From positions 7,653,945 through 7,717,944 of the forward strand of contig NC_134015.1 in assembly GCF_040712315.1 (NCBI RefSeq): DNA of 64,000 bases, given 5' to 3'. Below the pieces are notes generated by a model that saw only the letters and a program-made list of their open reading frames with translations, searched no databases and had not been told where the DNA came from. Position 1 is the stretch's first letter; every line of letters starts with the position of its first letter. Made by a program: the position numbers and the translations under genes. Shown here piece by piece: positions 1-9,870 of the stretch. Origin of the DNA: Castanea sativa. Its lineage: Eukaryota > Streptophyta > Magnoliopsida > Fagales > Fagaceae.

Positions 1-1500
1 TTATTGGAGCTTACGTTATTGATGAAAGCTTCTATGTGGTCTAGTGCTCTTGGGTGGTTGTTTATTACCTTATCTTGTTGCTTTGACTTTTGGTTCATTA
101 GTTAGGTGCCATATAAAATAATTGATTCTTATTCGCTTGAGGTAGTACTTCTGCTGGTGGAATCAACCATGTTTGCAACTTTTAAAGTCACTACTAAAAA
201 CAATTCCCTATCTTTTTAGAAATCTGTTTACGTGTTCGCAATACTTTCTGCTACCTTGACACTAATCAGATTTCATTATCATAGATTCTTATAGACATCT
301 AACTTTACCAAGTGCACATTTGTGTATATGCATTGAAAATAATTAATTTTTTATGTATTACTTATTATCTTCAACTTCCATATGGTTCAGGAGGTTGACT
401 CTCCTGGCCAGGTGCTTAGTCCAGAGCCTTAATCTAGGACATCTATGGAGTGCAGGCTCTATGAGTATCTTGCGTCAGATTTAGCTGGCTCTTATGGTTT
501 CATGGTTTGTAATGCTCAATATAGCTTCATTTGGCTTTCCAAATCATCTACTTAGAAGCAGGTTAAGCTTGCGGCTGGTGATGATAATAAAACTCATTCA
601 CATCTATGACCAATTTTTGTGGAGCATGATCATGAATTAACACATAGACAAATAATATTGCACCATTGACTGAGCTTCTAAGGGTATCATTAGCCTTCCA
701 ACTTAGTTGTATACAAGGCCTGCTGCTTAATAATGATGGTTATGTTGATTTGTTTTTGGTAGGAAGGCCTGAACACATTATATTCCACTCAATTGTTATT
801 GGTTTTGAGACTAATCAAATACTTTTAATTTGCATCTAGTCTATGGAATTTAGTTAATCCCTCCATTTTTACCCATTTAAATAAGCTGTACCAACTACCA
901 AGTTGACTAGAATAAACTTTAACATTGACTGTTATTGCTGTTTGCTCTAAGTAACATTGAAGGTTTTGAATCTTTTGTAGGGGCTACATAATCGAGTCAA
1001 GTCTTGTTTTTATTGGTGAATGTTGAGAAAAATAATTAAGCTGACTTATTTGAAACTGAAACTTTCTCGAACAGGGTTTGAAGAATCTTTTTTTAAAGAA
1101 GTTAGTCCCTTGTCATACCATATTGTTATTTTTCAATATTGGAGAATATGAAGTCATGCACCCTCTTGAACATGTTTCAAATTGACAAACACTGGAGCGA
1201 GCATGTGATCATGTGAGGAGTTTGTTGCTGCGTAATTGTATATGTGATCAATTGGTGATTTTCAACATTAAGCCAATATCAAAACAAGTCATATTTGTGA
1301 AACTTTGACTTGACTAATTATCTTACAAACTAAATCCATCATAACGAGTGAAACGCCCACAAGGTAGAAAACCGTTATCAGATTACAGCTCTATTAGTCA
1401 TAAGTAATGAAAATTGTACAGCATGCATCATAGGTTGAAATCACATAAAGAGTAAAACGCACACAAAGTAAAAAAAACGATTATCATATTGCGGTTTTTT
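1..1500 (+). other. Gene-poor left flank with a possible last exon at 391-430
   Basis: There is no long reading frame here. At 381-390 a pyrimidine-containing stretch ends in an AG acceptor, followed by an open frame ending PGQVLSPEP and a TAA at about 428-430. This could be the last coding exon of a plus-strand gene starting left of the window, with 431 to about 1000 as its 3' UTR. I do not recognise the peptide. The call rests only on one acceptor-like site and one short frame, so it is weak. Confidence 0.25.
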
Positions 1501-1616
1501 TTTTTTTTGTTTTGAAAGGATCATATTGCGGTTTTATTAATTTATGATTACATTTTTTTTTTAATAACATGTTATATAAGAATAAACTCCTAGTTGACAA
1601 AATAATTCACAGAACT

Positions 1617-1620
<4 letters not shown>

Positions 1621-1650
<30 letters not shown>
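1621..1650. repeat. (AT)15 microsatellite
   Basis: A perfect AT dinucleotide run. It lies in an AT-rich stretch (1500-2230) with several poly-T runs and no supported gene. Confidence 0.95.
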
Positions 1651-1652
<2 letters not shown>

Positions 1653-2235
1653 AACATGTGACATTGTACTTCAACAAGAATTTTTTTTTTTTTTTTGGGA
1701 TAAACAACAACAAGAATGATTGAGTCATGAAAATAAATATTTTACTACCAAAAAATATAGGAGAAATAGTACATCATTTACCAAGTACTTGTGTGACTAT
1801 TAAAAACATGACCAAGAATACGGTTCTGTTTTCACTTGGAAGTGGATGACAAAAACATGACCTATTCACTTTTTGAATTACTGCAAGAATGATCCACGAA
1901 ATTTCTTACACGATGCCCTTCACCACAGACTGCAATAATGAGCTTTGACGTACCATGTCAATCATCCATAAAAATATAATATAAAAAAACCAAGTTCAAT
2001 GAAACCCCACTAAAATTTATTGGTTTCTTCTGCAATTGGTCTTTAGTTTTTTTAAAAAGTAAAACACATAGCTGTGGATAAATTTAACCCCACACTAATT
2101 TGCCGACAAACTCTTTAAATTTCTTTCTTTTATTTTTTTTTTCAGACGTGAAATTTTAAAAATCTAACTATTAATTTTATAAATCTTATATTTTTAATAT
2201 GTATATCAAATTTTGTTTAAATTAAATATTATTTA

Positions 2236-2376
2236 GGACCCGTTTGGTAATAGTAATATTGTTCAAGTAACGTTGTTTGTATTTTTTAGAAGTACGTGGG
2301 TGAAAATGTGTATAAATGCATATAAAATTGTTTGAATATTGAAAACTGTTGTTCAAAATGCACTACCAAACAGTCC
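2236..2376. mobile_element. Tourist-like MITE (PIF/Harbinger type), 141 bp
   Basis: The left end reads GGACCCGTTTGGTA and the right end TACCAAACAGTCC, which are imperfect terminal inverted repeats. The element is flanked on both sides by the trinucleotide TTA (2233-2235 and 2377-2379), the target duplication typical of PIF/Harbinger elements. It has no coding capacity. Confidence 0.7.
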
Positions 2377-2379
2377 TTA

Positions 2380-3015
2380 TTATTTGATCAATTAACTTAT
2401 TTTTTATATACAACTTTAGATTACAAAAACTTAAAATTATAACATGTATTTGATAATATAGTAAATGATCTTTGATTTTCTTGAAATTTTGTAAGCATTA
2501 AGAATGTAATTAGAACATATAATTTTACGGTTAAATTTTTAAAATTTATACTTAATATAAATATATATAAATATATATGATAAGTTGGTAAGGTTTCTCT
2601 CAATTAATGCGGAGAGAGACATGACATCTGCTACCCTAGTGAACTACTATTTCAATTTGACAATGTCTCTTTCTTTCATTGGTAGGGACATAATGTAGCC
2701 CAGTTGAGAATACACGTATGAAAAGGAACTTTTCAAAATACGCGGTTTTCTTTTCCCAAGTTGCTAAAAAATTTGCAGATGGACTTGATTGTCCACATCC
2801 TCTTTTTGATACTTGCCCATTAGGCCATTACCAAACAACTAAGAAAAGATGTCCAAAAAATAAATCCTTTTTTTTTAGCTTATTTTTGGGACTTTATCAC
2901 TAGCTTTGACTATACTTCTGCTAACATAAGCCTGGTTTTTTGTTCCATATTCCAACTTCAAACTATTAGCTTTTATTATTTCTCCCATCACTTTCATTTA
3001 ACTATGGTTAGTTGT
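2380..3015. other. Gene-free spacer
   Basis: AT-rich sequence with only short, low-complexity frames. I see no splice-bounded exon, RNA gene or repeat boundary that I can support. Confidence 0.5.
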
Positions 3016-3016
3016 G

Positions 3017-3180
3017 AATTCAAGTTAGCTCAATTGATAAAATTTTTAATGATTAAATAAAAAATTTGAGTTCAATCCACACCTACACAACAAACCAATT
3101 GATATCTTAGTCTGATAATAAAGAGCACAATTATCAGAAACGGACGTTATATGTTGAAATTCTATAAAATAAAAAAATTA
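3017..3180 (+). mobile_element. tRNA-derived SINE
   Basis: The head has an A-box-like motif (TAGCTCAATTGATAAA, 3026-3041) and a B-box-like motif (GAGTTCAATCC, about 3068-3078). A conserved body follows (ATTGATATCTTAGTCTGATA), then an A-rich tail. This is the layout of a plant tRNA-derived SINE. A more decayed related piece seems to follow at about 3193-3290, so two insertions or a duplication may be present. No clear target duplication was found. Confidence 0.6.
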
Positions 3181-3301
3181 AAGAGTAACTATAGTTAGCT
3201 AGTAGGTTCTAATTATCTCAACTAGTAAAGTTTATGATAATTAAATAAGATATATTTTAGAATAAATTTATGTAAAGTTTCGAGCTATAACTTTTTTAAT
3301 T

Positions 3302-3359
3302 AAGTTAAATTATATGGTGTTGGCATATGAATGTATTCTCTTATCTCATCCATTTCCCT

Positions 3360-3390
<31 letters not shown>

Positions 3391-4709
3391 TTCTCAACAA
3401 AAAAAAATACTCAGTGTTTTTGAGTCGTCCCACATCTGTAAGGTGTATTATTGAGAAGTGGTTTATCACTTGCTCCGCGACACTAACTGCCGTATGCAAT
3501 TTTGGTGTTGGCGTGTGAGTGTATTCTCTTATCTCATCTTCCTTCCCCTATATATATGTTGATACCCATTTTCGCGACACATTTTCTACAAGCCCGATTG
3601 AACCAAGCCCGACTTCCTTATAGGTCCCATTCATGTATTATATTATTTTTTATTCTTTTAAGCATGGCCAAAGCCTATGCAACATAGTGGGGAAATTGAG
3701 GGAGTGTGGTTTGGAGGGTATGGATCGGTTCCTTTCGAACCTTTTGCATGAGCCCAACCCATGTGTGCTACCAAGTGGGCAAGAGACACTGGTAGCACCT
3801 CAAGCTCATGAAGGAGGTCTTGTACCCAAAATTTCAACCTCCAAAGAGTTTTTATGCTCTGGGTGACTGTGCCCCTAATTTTCAGTCCAGCTCCATTTTG
3901 CACACCAAAACACAGCTGACCCTAACTTAATTAGCTAGCCTATTTTAGCCATCAAATGTAGCTATCAAAAGCCGACAATGACAAGGAAACAATAGCTAAT
4001 GGAGTCAGCCACTTTATTTTCAAAATCATGTTAAAAGCATGCTAAACTCTTCCCTAAACAAAAGCAATCTAAGCCAAAACACCAAATTAGTATCATGAGG
4101 GATAAAAACCTCTTCCACTACTCAAAACCTAGTCATTAGCAACACTCCAAACTCCATATAAAACTCTCTCTTCAACTCAAAAAGGAACCAACCACATTCT
4201 ACCCACATACTTGAAACTTCAGAGCAAAAACTCATTCAGCCAGTCAACAATCTCACAATTTCGAAACTTGGGGGTCGAAATATGGGTACAAGGGAACCTT
4301 CCCTCTCTTCCTCACAACCTCTCTCAATTTCCTCTTCTCGGTGACTGTGGGTCGAAGTTTCAGACCTATTAAACCACGTTTTCCCCATAGAGCTGAAACT
4401 TGAGAGCAAAAACCCACTGAGCTAGGAAACATTCTCACAATTCTAAACCTTAGAGGTGGAAATATGGGTACATGAAAACCTTCCCTCTCTTCCTCACAAT
4501 CTCTCTCAATTTCCTCTTCTTGGTAACTATGGGTCAAAGTTTTAGACCCATTATGTTTTTATGTTTTTTTTTTTTGCACCTTTGTTATTAAAATTTTGAT
4601 TCTCTCTTGTCAAAGCACCATTAGCTTTTTGTTCATTATACATTTGGAATTTTGAGCTTGATTCTCCACAATAAACACTTCTAAAGAACCCAAGGGGAGA
4701 TTTGGGCTA

Positions 4710-4749
<40 letters not shown>

Positions 4750-5088
4750 CTCAAAAAATAGATACTCAGTGTTGTTGAATTGTCCCACATCGGTAAGGTG
4801 TAATATTGAGAAGGGGGTTTATCACTTGCTCCGCGACACTAATTGTCGCATGCAGTTTTGGTGTTGGCATGTGAGTGTATTCCCTTATCTCATCCCCCTT
4901 CCCCTATATATATGTGTGTGTGTGTGTGTTTCTAAAAAAAAAAAAGATACTCAGTATTGTTGAGTCGTCCCACATCAGTAAGGTGTAATATTAAGAAGGG
5001 GTTTATCACTTGCTTCGCGATACTAACTGCCGCATGCAGTTTTGGTGTTGGCGTATAAGTGTATTCTCTTATCTCATCCCCCTTCCCC

Positions 5089-5145
<57 letters not shown>

Positions 5146-5314
5146 AAAAAAAAAGAAAAAAAAGATACTCAGTGTTGTTGAGTCATCCCACATCGGTAAG
5201 GTGTAATATTGAGAAGAGGTTTATCATTTGCGACACTAACTGCCGCATACAGTTTTGGCAGTTTTGATGTTGGCGTGTAAGTGTATTCCCTTATCTCATC
5301 CCCTTTCCCTATGT

Positions 5315-5345
<31 letters not shown>
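3302..5345. repeat. Tandem array of ~190-215 bp units joined by (TG)n runs
   Basis: Each unit contains GATACTCAGTGTTGTTGAGT, then CCCACATCGGTAAGGTGTAA, TTATCACTTGCTCCGCGACA and a TATCTCATCCCC / CCCCTATATATATG end that runs into a (TG)n microsatellite. Units are visible from about 3410, 4763, 4948 and 5165, with a partial unit before 3380. The TG tracts (3365-3390, 4712-4746, 4914-4930, 5095-5143, 5305-5346) are therefore part of the unit. A solo LTR splits the first unit from the others. Frames read through the TG tracts are artefacts. Confidence 0.8.
3557..4710. mobile_element. Probable solo LTR inside the tandem array
   Basis: The sequence starting TGTTGATACCCATTTTCGCG interrupts the repeat unit just where intact units run from TATATATG straight into TGTG. 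It ends before 4711, where the TG tract resumes. It holds no integrase or reverse transcriptase frame. It contains an internal imperfect direct duplication of about 180 bp (about 4232-4375 and 4412-4550, both with GAAATATGGGTACA and CCTTCCCTCTCTTCCTCACA). The right terminus is not a clean CA and I could not define a target duplication, so the exact ends are uncertain. Confidence 0.55.
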
Positions 5346-5346
<1 letters not shown>

Positions 5347-6095
5347 TTCTAAAAAAAAAAGTTAAATTATATGGTTGTATTGATGAATGCAGTTTAAATA
5401 GTCTTTTTTTTTAATTAAATTAAATTATATGGTTGTATTGATGAATGCAATTTAAATAGTATTATTATCTTTATCAAAGGCGGTTAAACTCAACCGTATA
5501 ACTTATTGACTAATATAAATATATAGTTGAATTTAATTAGATAACATTTAAGAAATTGTATTTAAATTTTGTTTGATTTAATGTTAGTAATAACAATATT
5601 AAATATTTATATGACGATAAGTCCTATCTTATTTCAAAATTCGTTTAAGTTTTTCATTATTTCTATTCTAAATCATCAAATAATAATGGCCCAAAATCCT
5701 TTATATATATTTTTTTAAGTTCATGATTAATCAGAGAAGATGAGTAAGAAGGAAAGAGAAACTACTTCGAGGGTAGTTAATCTCTAAGAATTGGGGAAGA
5801 GTTAAGAATAGGAATTTGGATAATTTTCTGCTTGGTTCTTTTATTCCTTTCTAAATCCCTATATACAAGATATGAGTTACACACTCATTGCCCAATAACT
5901 AACTAACTGTTACTAGTTACTAACCCTATCTGATACAAGTAACTAAGTAACTAACTAATCATTATATGATACAAGGGCTAAGATGCACTAAAATGAACCT
6001 ATAGCACAAACTATGTATGCTATACAGACTCCTAACAATCCCTTCCCTTTAAAACACCTTGCTTGTAAGTTGAGGGAATTTTTGTTAAAGAGTAT
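5346..6095. other. Gene-free spacer with decayed repeat sequence
   Basis: A short direct repeat is visible (AAATTATATGGTTGTATTGA at about 5364 and 5424). The stretch around 6030-6070 (CTCCTAACAATCCC followed by CCCTTTAAAACACCTTG) resembles the LTR/polypurine junction of copia-type elements. No coding region is supported. Confidence 0.4.
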
Positions 6096-6100
6096 ATAAG

Positions 6101-6236
6101 GGCCGGTTTGGATTGAGGGAGAATGAGGAAGAGTAGAGGGGAGTAGAGTAGAGTTGGCTAAAAATAACCTAATTTTGAGTCAAATATACTCTACTCTACT
6201 TTACTTCCCCTCTCTCCCCCTCAATCCAAACGGACC
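6101..6236. mobile_element. Foldback MITE, 136 bp
   Basis: The two halves are nearly reverse complements: GGCCGGTTTGGATTGAGGGA at the left and CCCCCTCAATCCAAACGGACC at the right, with complementary GAGTAGAG / CTCTACTC arms. ATAAG flanks both sides (6096-6100 and 6237-6241), a plausible 5-bp target duplication. No coding capacity. Confidence 0.7.
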
Positions 6237-6538
6237 ATAAGTCCTTCTGAGTGGCATCTTCCTGTAAACCACCTTGCCATTGGGTGAGAAGTTGAGTAAT
6301 AATTTTGTTAAGTGCAAATTTAACCATGTGTATATAAGTTATTAGACACATTCCTCTTGCAAGCTAGTTTTTAAAGATGAGTTTTACCCAGAGGTTTGTA
6401 TCATTTGTTATTAGAGCCAACTATCATTTCGAGTAATTGGACGTAACTCATTGAGTATGTGATCACAAATAAGTTGCGATTTTGTGTTCAGATCTTGGAG
6501 GGGCGACCTAGAGGCTAGATTGAAATGAATTTCTAAGA

Positions 6539-8199
6539 GGGTGTTTGAATTGGGTTGTTTTGAGTGATATAACTCAAAATTGATAACTCAAAACTCAAAT
6601 TTCGTGGGACCCATTGAGTGAAATTTTGTTTGGCTTTGTTTTCATTCTTTGTTTCCAAAACTTGTTTCTCAAAATTTTGAGATATAAGAATGAAAACTGA
6701 GAACAGGTTAGCTGGTGTATTCAGTTTTTAAAAACTGAGTTTGATGGCATTTTTGTTATTAGTTTCAACTATGTGGGACCCGGTGTAGTGTGTAGTCACA
6801 TCACCTTCAGACTGTTGGAACTCTCTTTTTTTGGCTTCTCCCTGGCTTAAGCTACGCTACCTTTTCCCTCATTTTTTGTTCTCTTCCTTCAGATGACATT
6901 ACTCATAACCCAACTTCCCCATTCACTCATCTCATCCACCTCTCTAAACCAACATAAAATCACTTCCTTGACTTTTTCTGAGACCCAACATTTATATCAA
7001 ACTCCAGTGGTTCAGTTCATCTCATAATCTCATGTGTGACAACATCTATTGAGAGAAGAACCCATCCCAGCAAAGACCCAGCACCACTGACAAGCTCATC
7101 TTTCACCGGCGCCGACATCAGTCAGTTCATCAACTCCGAACTCTACCCAAGTGCATTCAATGATTTGGAATATGAGAATGCTAAACAATTTCAATTCAAA
7201 CATAACAGATCACAACCAATTCAGCTGTATTTAATAGATCACAACTCATTGGTTGCGATAGATGAGTAGGGAGGGAAAATAAATGAGTGGGGAGAATAAA
7301 TATACCTATTACATTGTTAAGATGGATAACCCATTGGTTGATTTTCAGGTTCTTTAGGGGTAGAGTAAGAAGGGGAAAATCAGACACAACAGAGGCCTAG
7401 AGTTGAAAAGGAAAGGAAAAACTCGTGGGGTTTGGGCACTACTACATACGATTGGCCTAGAAGAAATAGAAAAAAGGGGTTTGATGGAGATGGGTTTCAA
7501 CCAAAATTTGGGGATTTAGGAGTTCTTTTGGGACAGAGGAAGAAGAGTAACCCACTGGTTGATTTTCAGGTACTTTAGGGGTAGAGTAAGAAGGGGAAAA
7601 TCAGACACAACAAAGGCCTACAGTTGAAAAGGAAAGGAAAAACCCATGGGGTTTGGGCACTACTACATACGATTGGCCTAGAAGAAACAGAGAAAGGGGT
7701 TTGATGGAGATGGGTTTCAACCAAAATTTGGGGATTTAGGAGTTCTTTTGGGATAGAGGAAGAAGAGCAAATCTCGTCCACCATAGCCCATAAAATAGAG
7801 AAGGAAAAGGAACTCACTAGCAAAAATCTAGTTGGCTGTTTGTAGGCGATGGGTCTTCGGGATATGGAGGCAAAAGTGTAGAGAAGGAAAATGAAAAGGG
7901 AAAAACCATGCTCTTTGTTCTAACATTCAGTGTGTGTGTGGAGATAGGAAAACAAAACAATATTTTAGGTGAAAGGAGAGAGAAGAGGACACGTGCGAGA
8001 GAAAACTGTTTTTCTGACCTGTGTGGCTCCACCAAAAAGTGAAAAAGTTGAGTACTGAGATGTAGGGCACGAGTTTGAGATATTGGAGCCAAACAAAAAT
8101 TTTCAGTTTTGGGTTTTTAGTGAAATAGAGTTTTGAGATATGAGTGATGAGTTTAAGTTATGATTTTTGAGTTTTAAGATACTCCCAATCCAAACACCC
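6539..8199. mobile_element. Non-autonomous hAT-like element, ~1.66 kb
   Basis: The ends are GGGTGTTTGAATTGGG and CCCAATCCAAACACCC, close inverted repeats. They are flanked by TCTAAGA (6532-6538) and TCTAAGT (8200-8206), a near-perfect target duplication. The subterminal parts are also roughly inverted (GAGTTTTGAGATAT-type motifs). No transposase frame is present. A short plus-strand frame at 7036-7269 (residues such as SSSFTGADISQFINSELYPS) has protein-like composition and could be a captured exon, but I do not recognise it. Confidence 0.6.
7327..7767. repeat. Two-copy tandem duplication, ~221 bp unit
   Basis: 7327-7547 and 7548-7767 match almost base for base. Both start TAACCCA(T/C)TGGTTGATTTTC and contain GGGGTTTGGGCACTACTACA and CCAAAATTTGGGGATTTAGG. 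It lies inside the hAT-like element, so it arose within the element. Frames on either strand here are not conserved as genes. Confidence 0.9.
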
Positions 8200-8479
8200 T
8201 CTAAGTCATTGAATATCTAATAGGTGAGTGATGCTCCCAAAAATAAAGTGAAAAGACTACCATCGGGTTAGAGTCGATAGAGTGAGCCGAAGTGGACGTC
8301 AGCTGTGGAGTGTGATAGTATGTTATGATCCAAGTATTCCACATGGATTAAGTGCAAGCTTAATCATATGTATATAAGCTTTTAGACACTTTTCTCTTGT
8401 AAACTAGTTTTCTAGGGTGAGTTATACTTATGAGTTTGTATCAAATTTGTCAAAATGAAAATCTAACTCATTTTATGTT

Positions 8480-8770
8480 TCATGCTAATTTCACAAGTTT
8501 TAGTATTTTTGGATAGAATAGGTATCCGTGTTTTAATTTTTGATTACACAATTAGAAGCCAATTCAAACTGGTTTTATAAAATTAATGCATTTAATAGTC
8601 AAGCACAGTTAACTTCTTTTTAAAAAAATTCAATTTGACAAGCTTTAGCATTTTTGGATATACTAGGTATCTGTGTTTAATTTGTGCTTAACACAGTTAG
8701 AACTTAGAAGCCAATTCAAAAAGGTTTTATAAAATGAAAGCATAATAGTCAATCACATTTAGTTTCTTTT
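8480..8770. repeat. Imperfect tandem duplication, ~150 bp unit
   Basis: The segment with CACAAGTTTTAGTATTTTTGG and TAGAAGCCAATTCAAA at 8490-8625 recurs at about 8636-8770 with substitutions and small indels. No gene is supported; the stretch from 8770 to 9060 is AT-rich spacer. Confidence 0.75.
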
Positions 8771-9059
8771 TTTATAAAATTTTGAATACTTGAATTTTCG
8801 AAAAAAACAAGAACTCTTATTATCATAATAAATAAGGTGCTTGATCTCAGTTTGTAATCAATTGAATTATATTCAAGATGGCTTGTACAAAAACAAACAA
8901 AACAAAAGTCAACAACATTTTTTTCTTTATTTTTTTTGAGAATCAAAACTCAACAACTTTGATTGAATGAAGTAAAACCTTCAACAACCCCAAAAAAAAA
9001 AAAAGGCATTTTTTTTACTCTTTTATTATAGATTGATAAACATTCCTCGTACTAAAACA

Positions 9060-9870
9060 AATAACCTCCACACCTCCACATGTACTCTATTTGCTAACAT
9101 GCGCTGGTCCCCTGTTCCGCGCCATTTAGTCCTCCACCTTTGAAGGTTTCAACCGCAATGGTAATTGGCAGTTGGCTTTTCACAAAGAAAAGAAAAAAAA
9201 AAAATAGAGAGAGAAAGAAAGAAAGAAAAAAAAAACACTTTGTTTAGAGAGAGAAAGATTCAGAGAGAAAATGACAACCCATACCCATCTTAATTTGCTT
9301 GCCTCCCCCTCCTCAACCAGCTCCTTCATATCTTCCTTTTGATCTCTCTCTCACAAATCCACAAATCCACAAATATCCTCTCTCTCTCTCTCTCTGGTAG
9401 TTGGCTTTGATTTTTCATCTATCCTAATCCAACATATAAACTCTTGGGTTTTCTTTGTTGACCTTTTTTTTTTTTCTTCTTCCTTCTCTTTCAAAAAGTT
9501 TCAGCCTTTTCTATCTCTAAATTCTCTAAAAACTTTAGCTTTTTTTTTATTCTTTGTTCTCCTATATACCCTTCTTCTTTCTTTCTTTCTGTGTAAAGTT
9601 TTCAATTTGATCCCTTTCTCTCAATTTAACTTATCAATAAAATCTTGGGTTTTCTTTGTAGACCCTTTTTCTCTTTCTTCTTCCTGTATCTATAAAGTTG
9701 GGTTTTTTGGTTGATTTGTTTCAATTTCTCAAATACCCATTTCTTCTTTGACCTCCTTCTGTCTGTTTTTTTTGGCAATTGATCAGCTTTTTCATTCCTC
9801 ACCCACTTTCCAAAAAGAAGTTCAATTTGGTAGCTACCCTTTTCATCTCTTAGCCTTGTTGAAGCAGGAG
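9060..9870 (+). promoter_or_regulatory. Promoter-proximal region and CT-rich leader of the TOPP gene
   Basis: The 600 bases before the phosphatase start codon are strongly pyrimidine-rich on the plus strand, with a (CT)n run at 9379-9396 and many CTTCTT/TTTCTTTC blocks, as often seen in plant 5' leaders. An imperfect direct repeat of about 45-50 bp carries CTTGGGTTTTCTTTGT at about 9442 and again at about 9643. A leader intron is possible but I cannot place it. No convincing TATA box was identified. Confidence 0.45.

Larger units (their letters stand above)
6302..8450. repeat. Direct repeat pair of ~100 bp, possible LTR fragments
   Basis: The stretch at about 6302-6410 (TTAAGTGCAAATTTAACCAT, then GTATATAAG, TTAGACACATT and GAGTTTTACCCAGAGGTTTG) recurs at about 8348-8450 in the same orientation. 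The first copy is followed by TGTTATTAGAGCC, which resembles a methionine-tRNA primer site. The pair could be the ends of an old retroelement that was then split by the hAT-like element between them. The interval also contains plain spacer sequence. Confidence 0.45.

Noticed and set aside
3302..5345. Possible CRISPR-like array
   Set aside because: The units are long, direct, separated by TG microsatellites and in a plant nuclear genome; no spacer logic and no cas genes.
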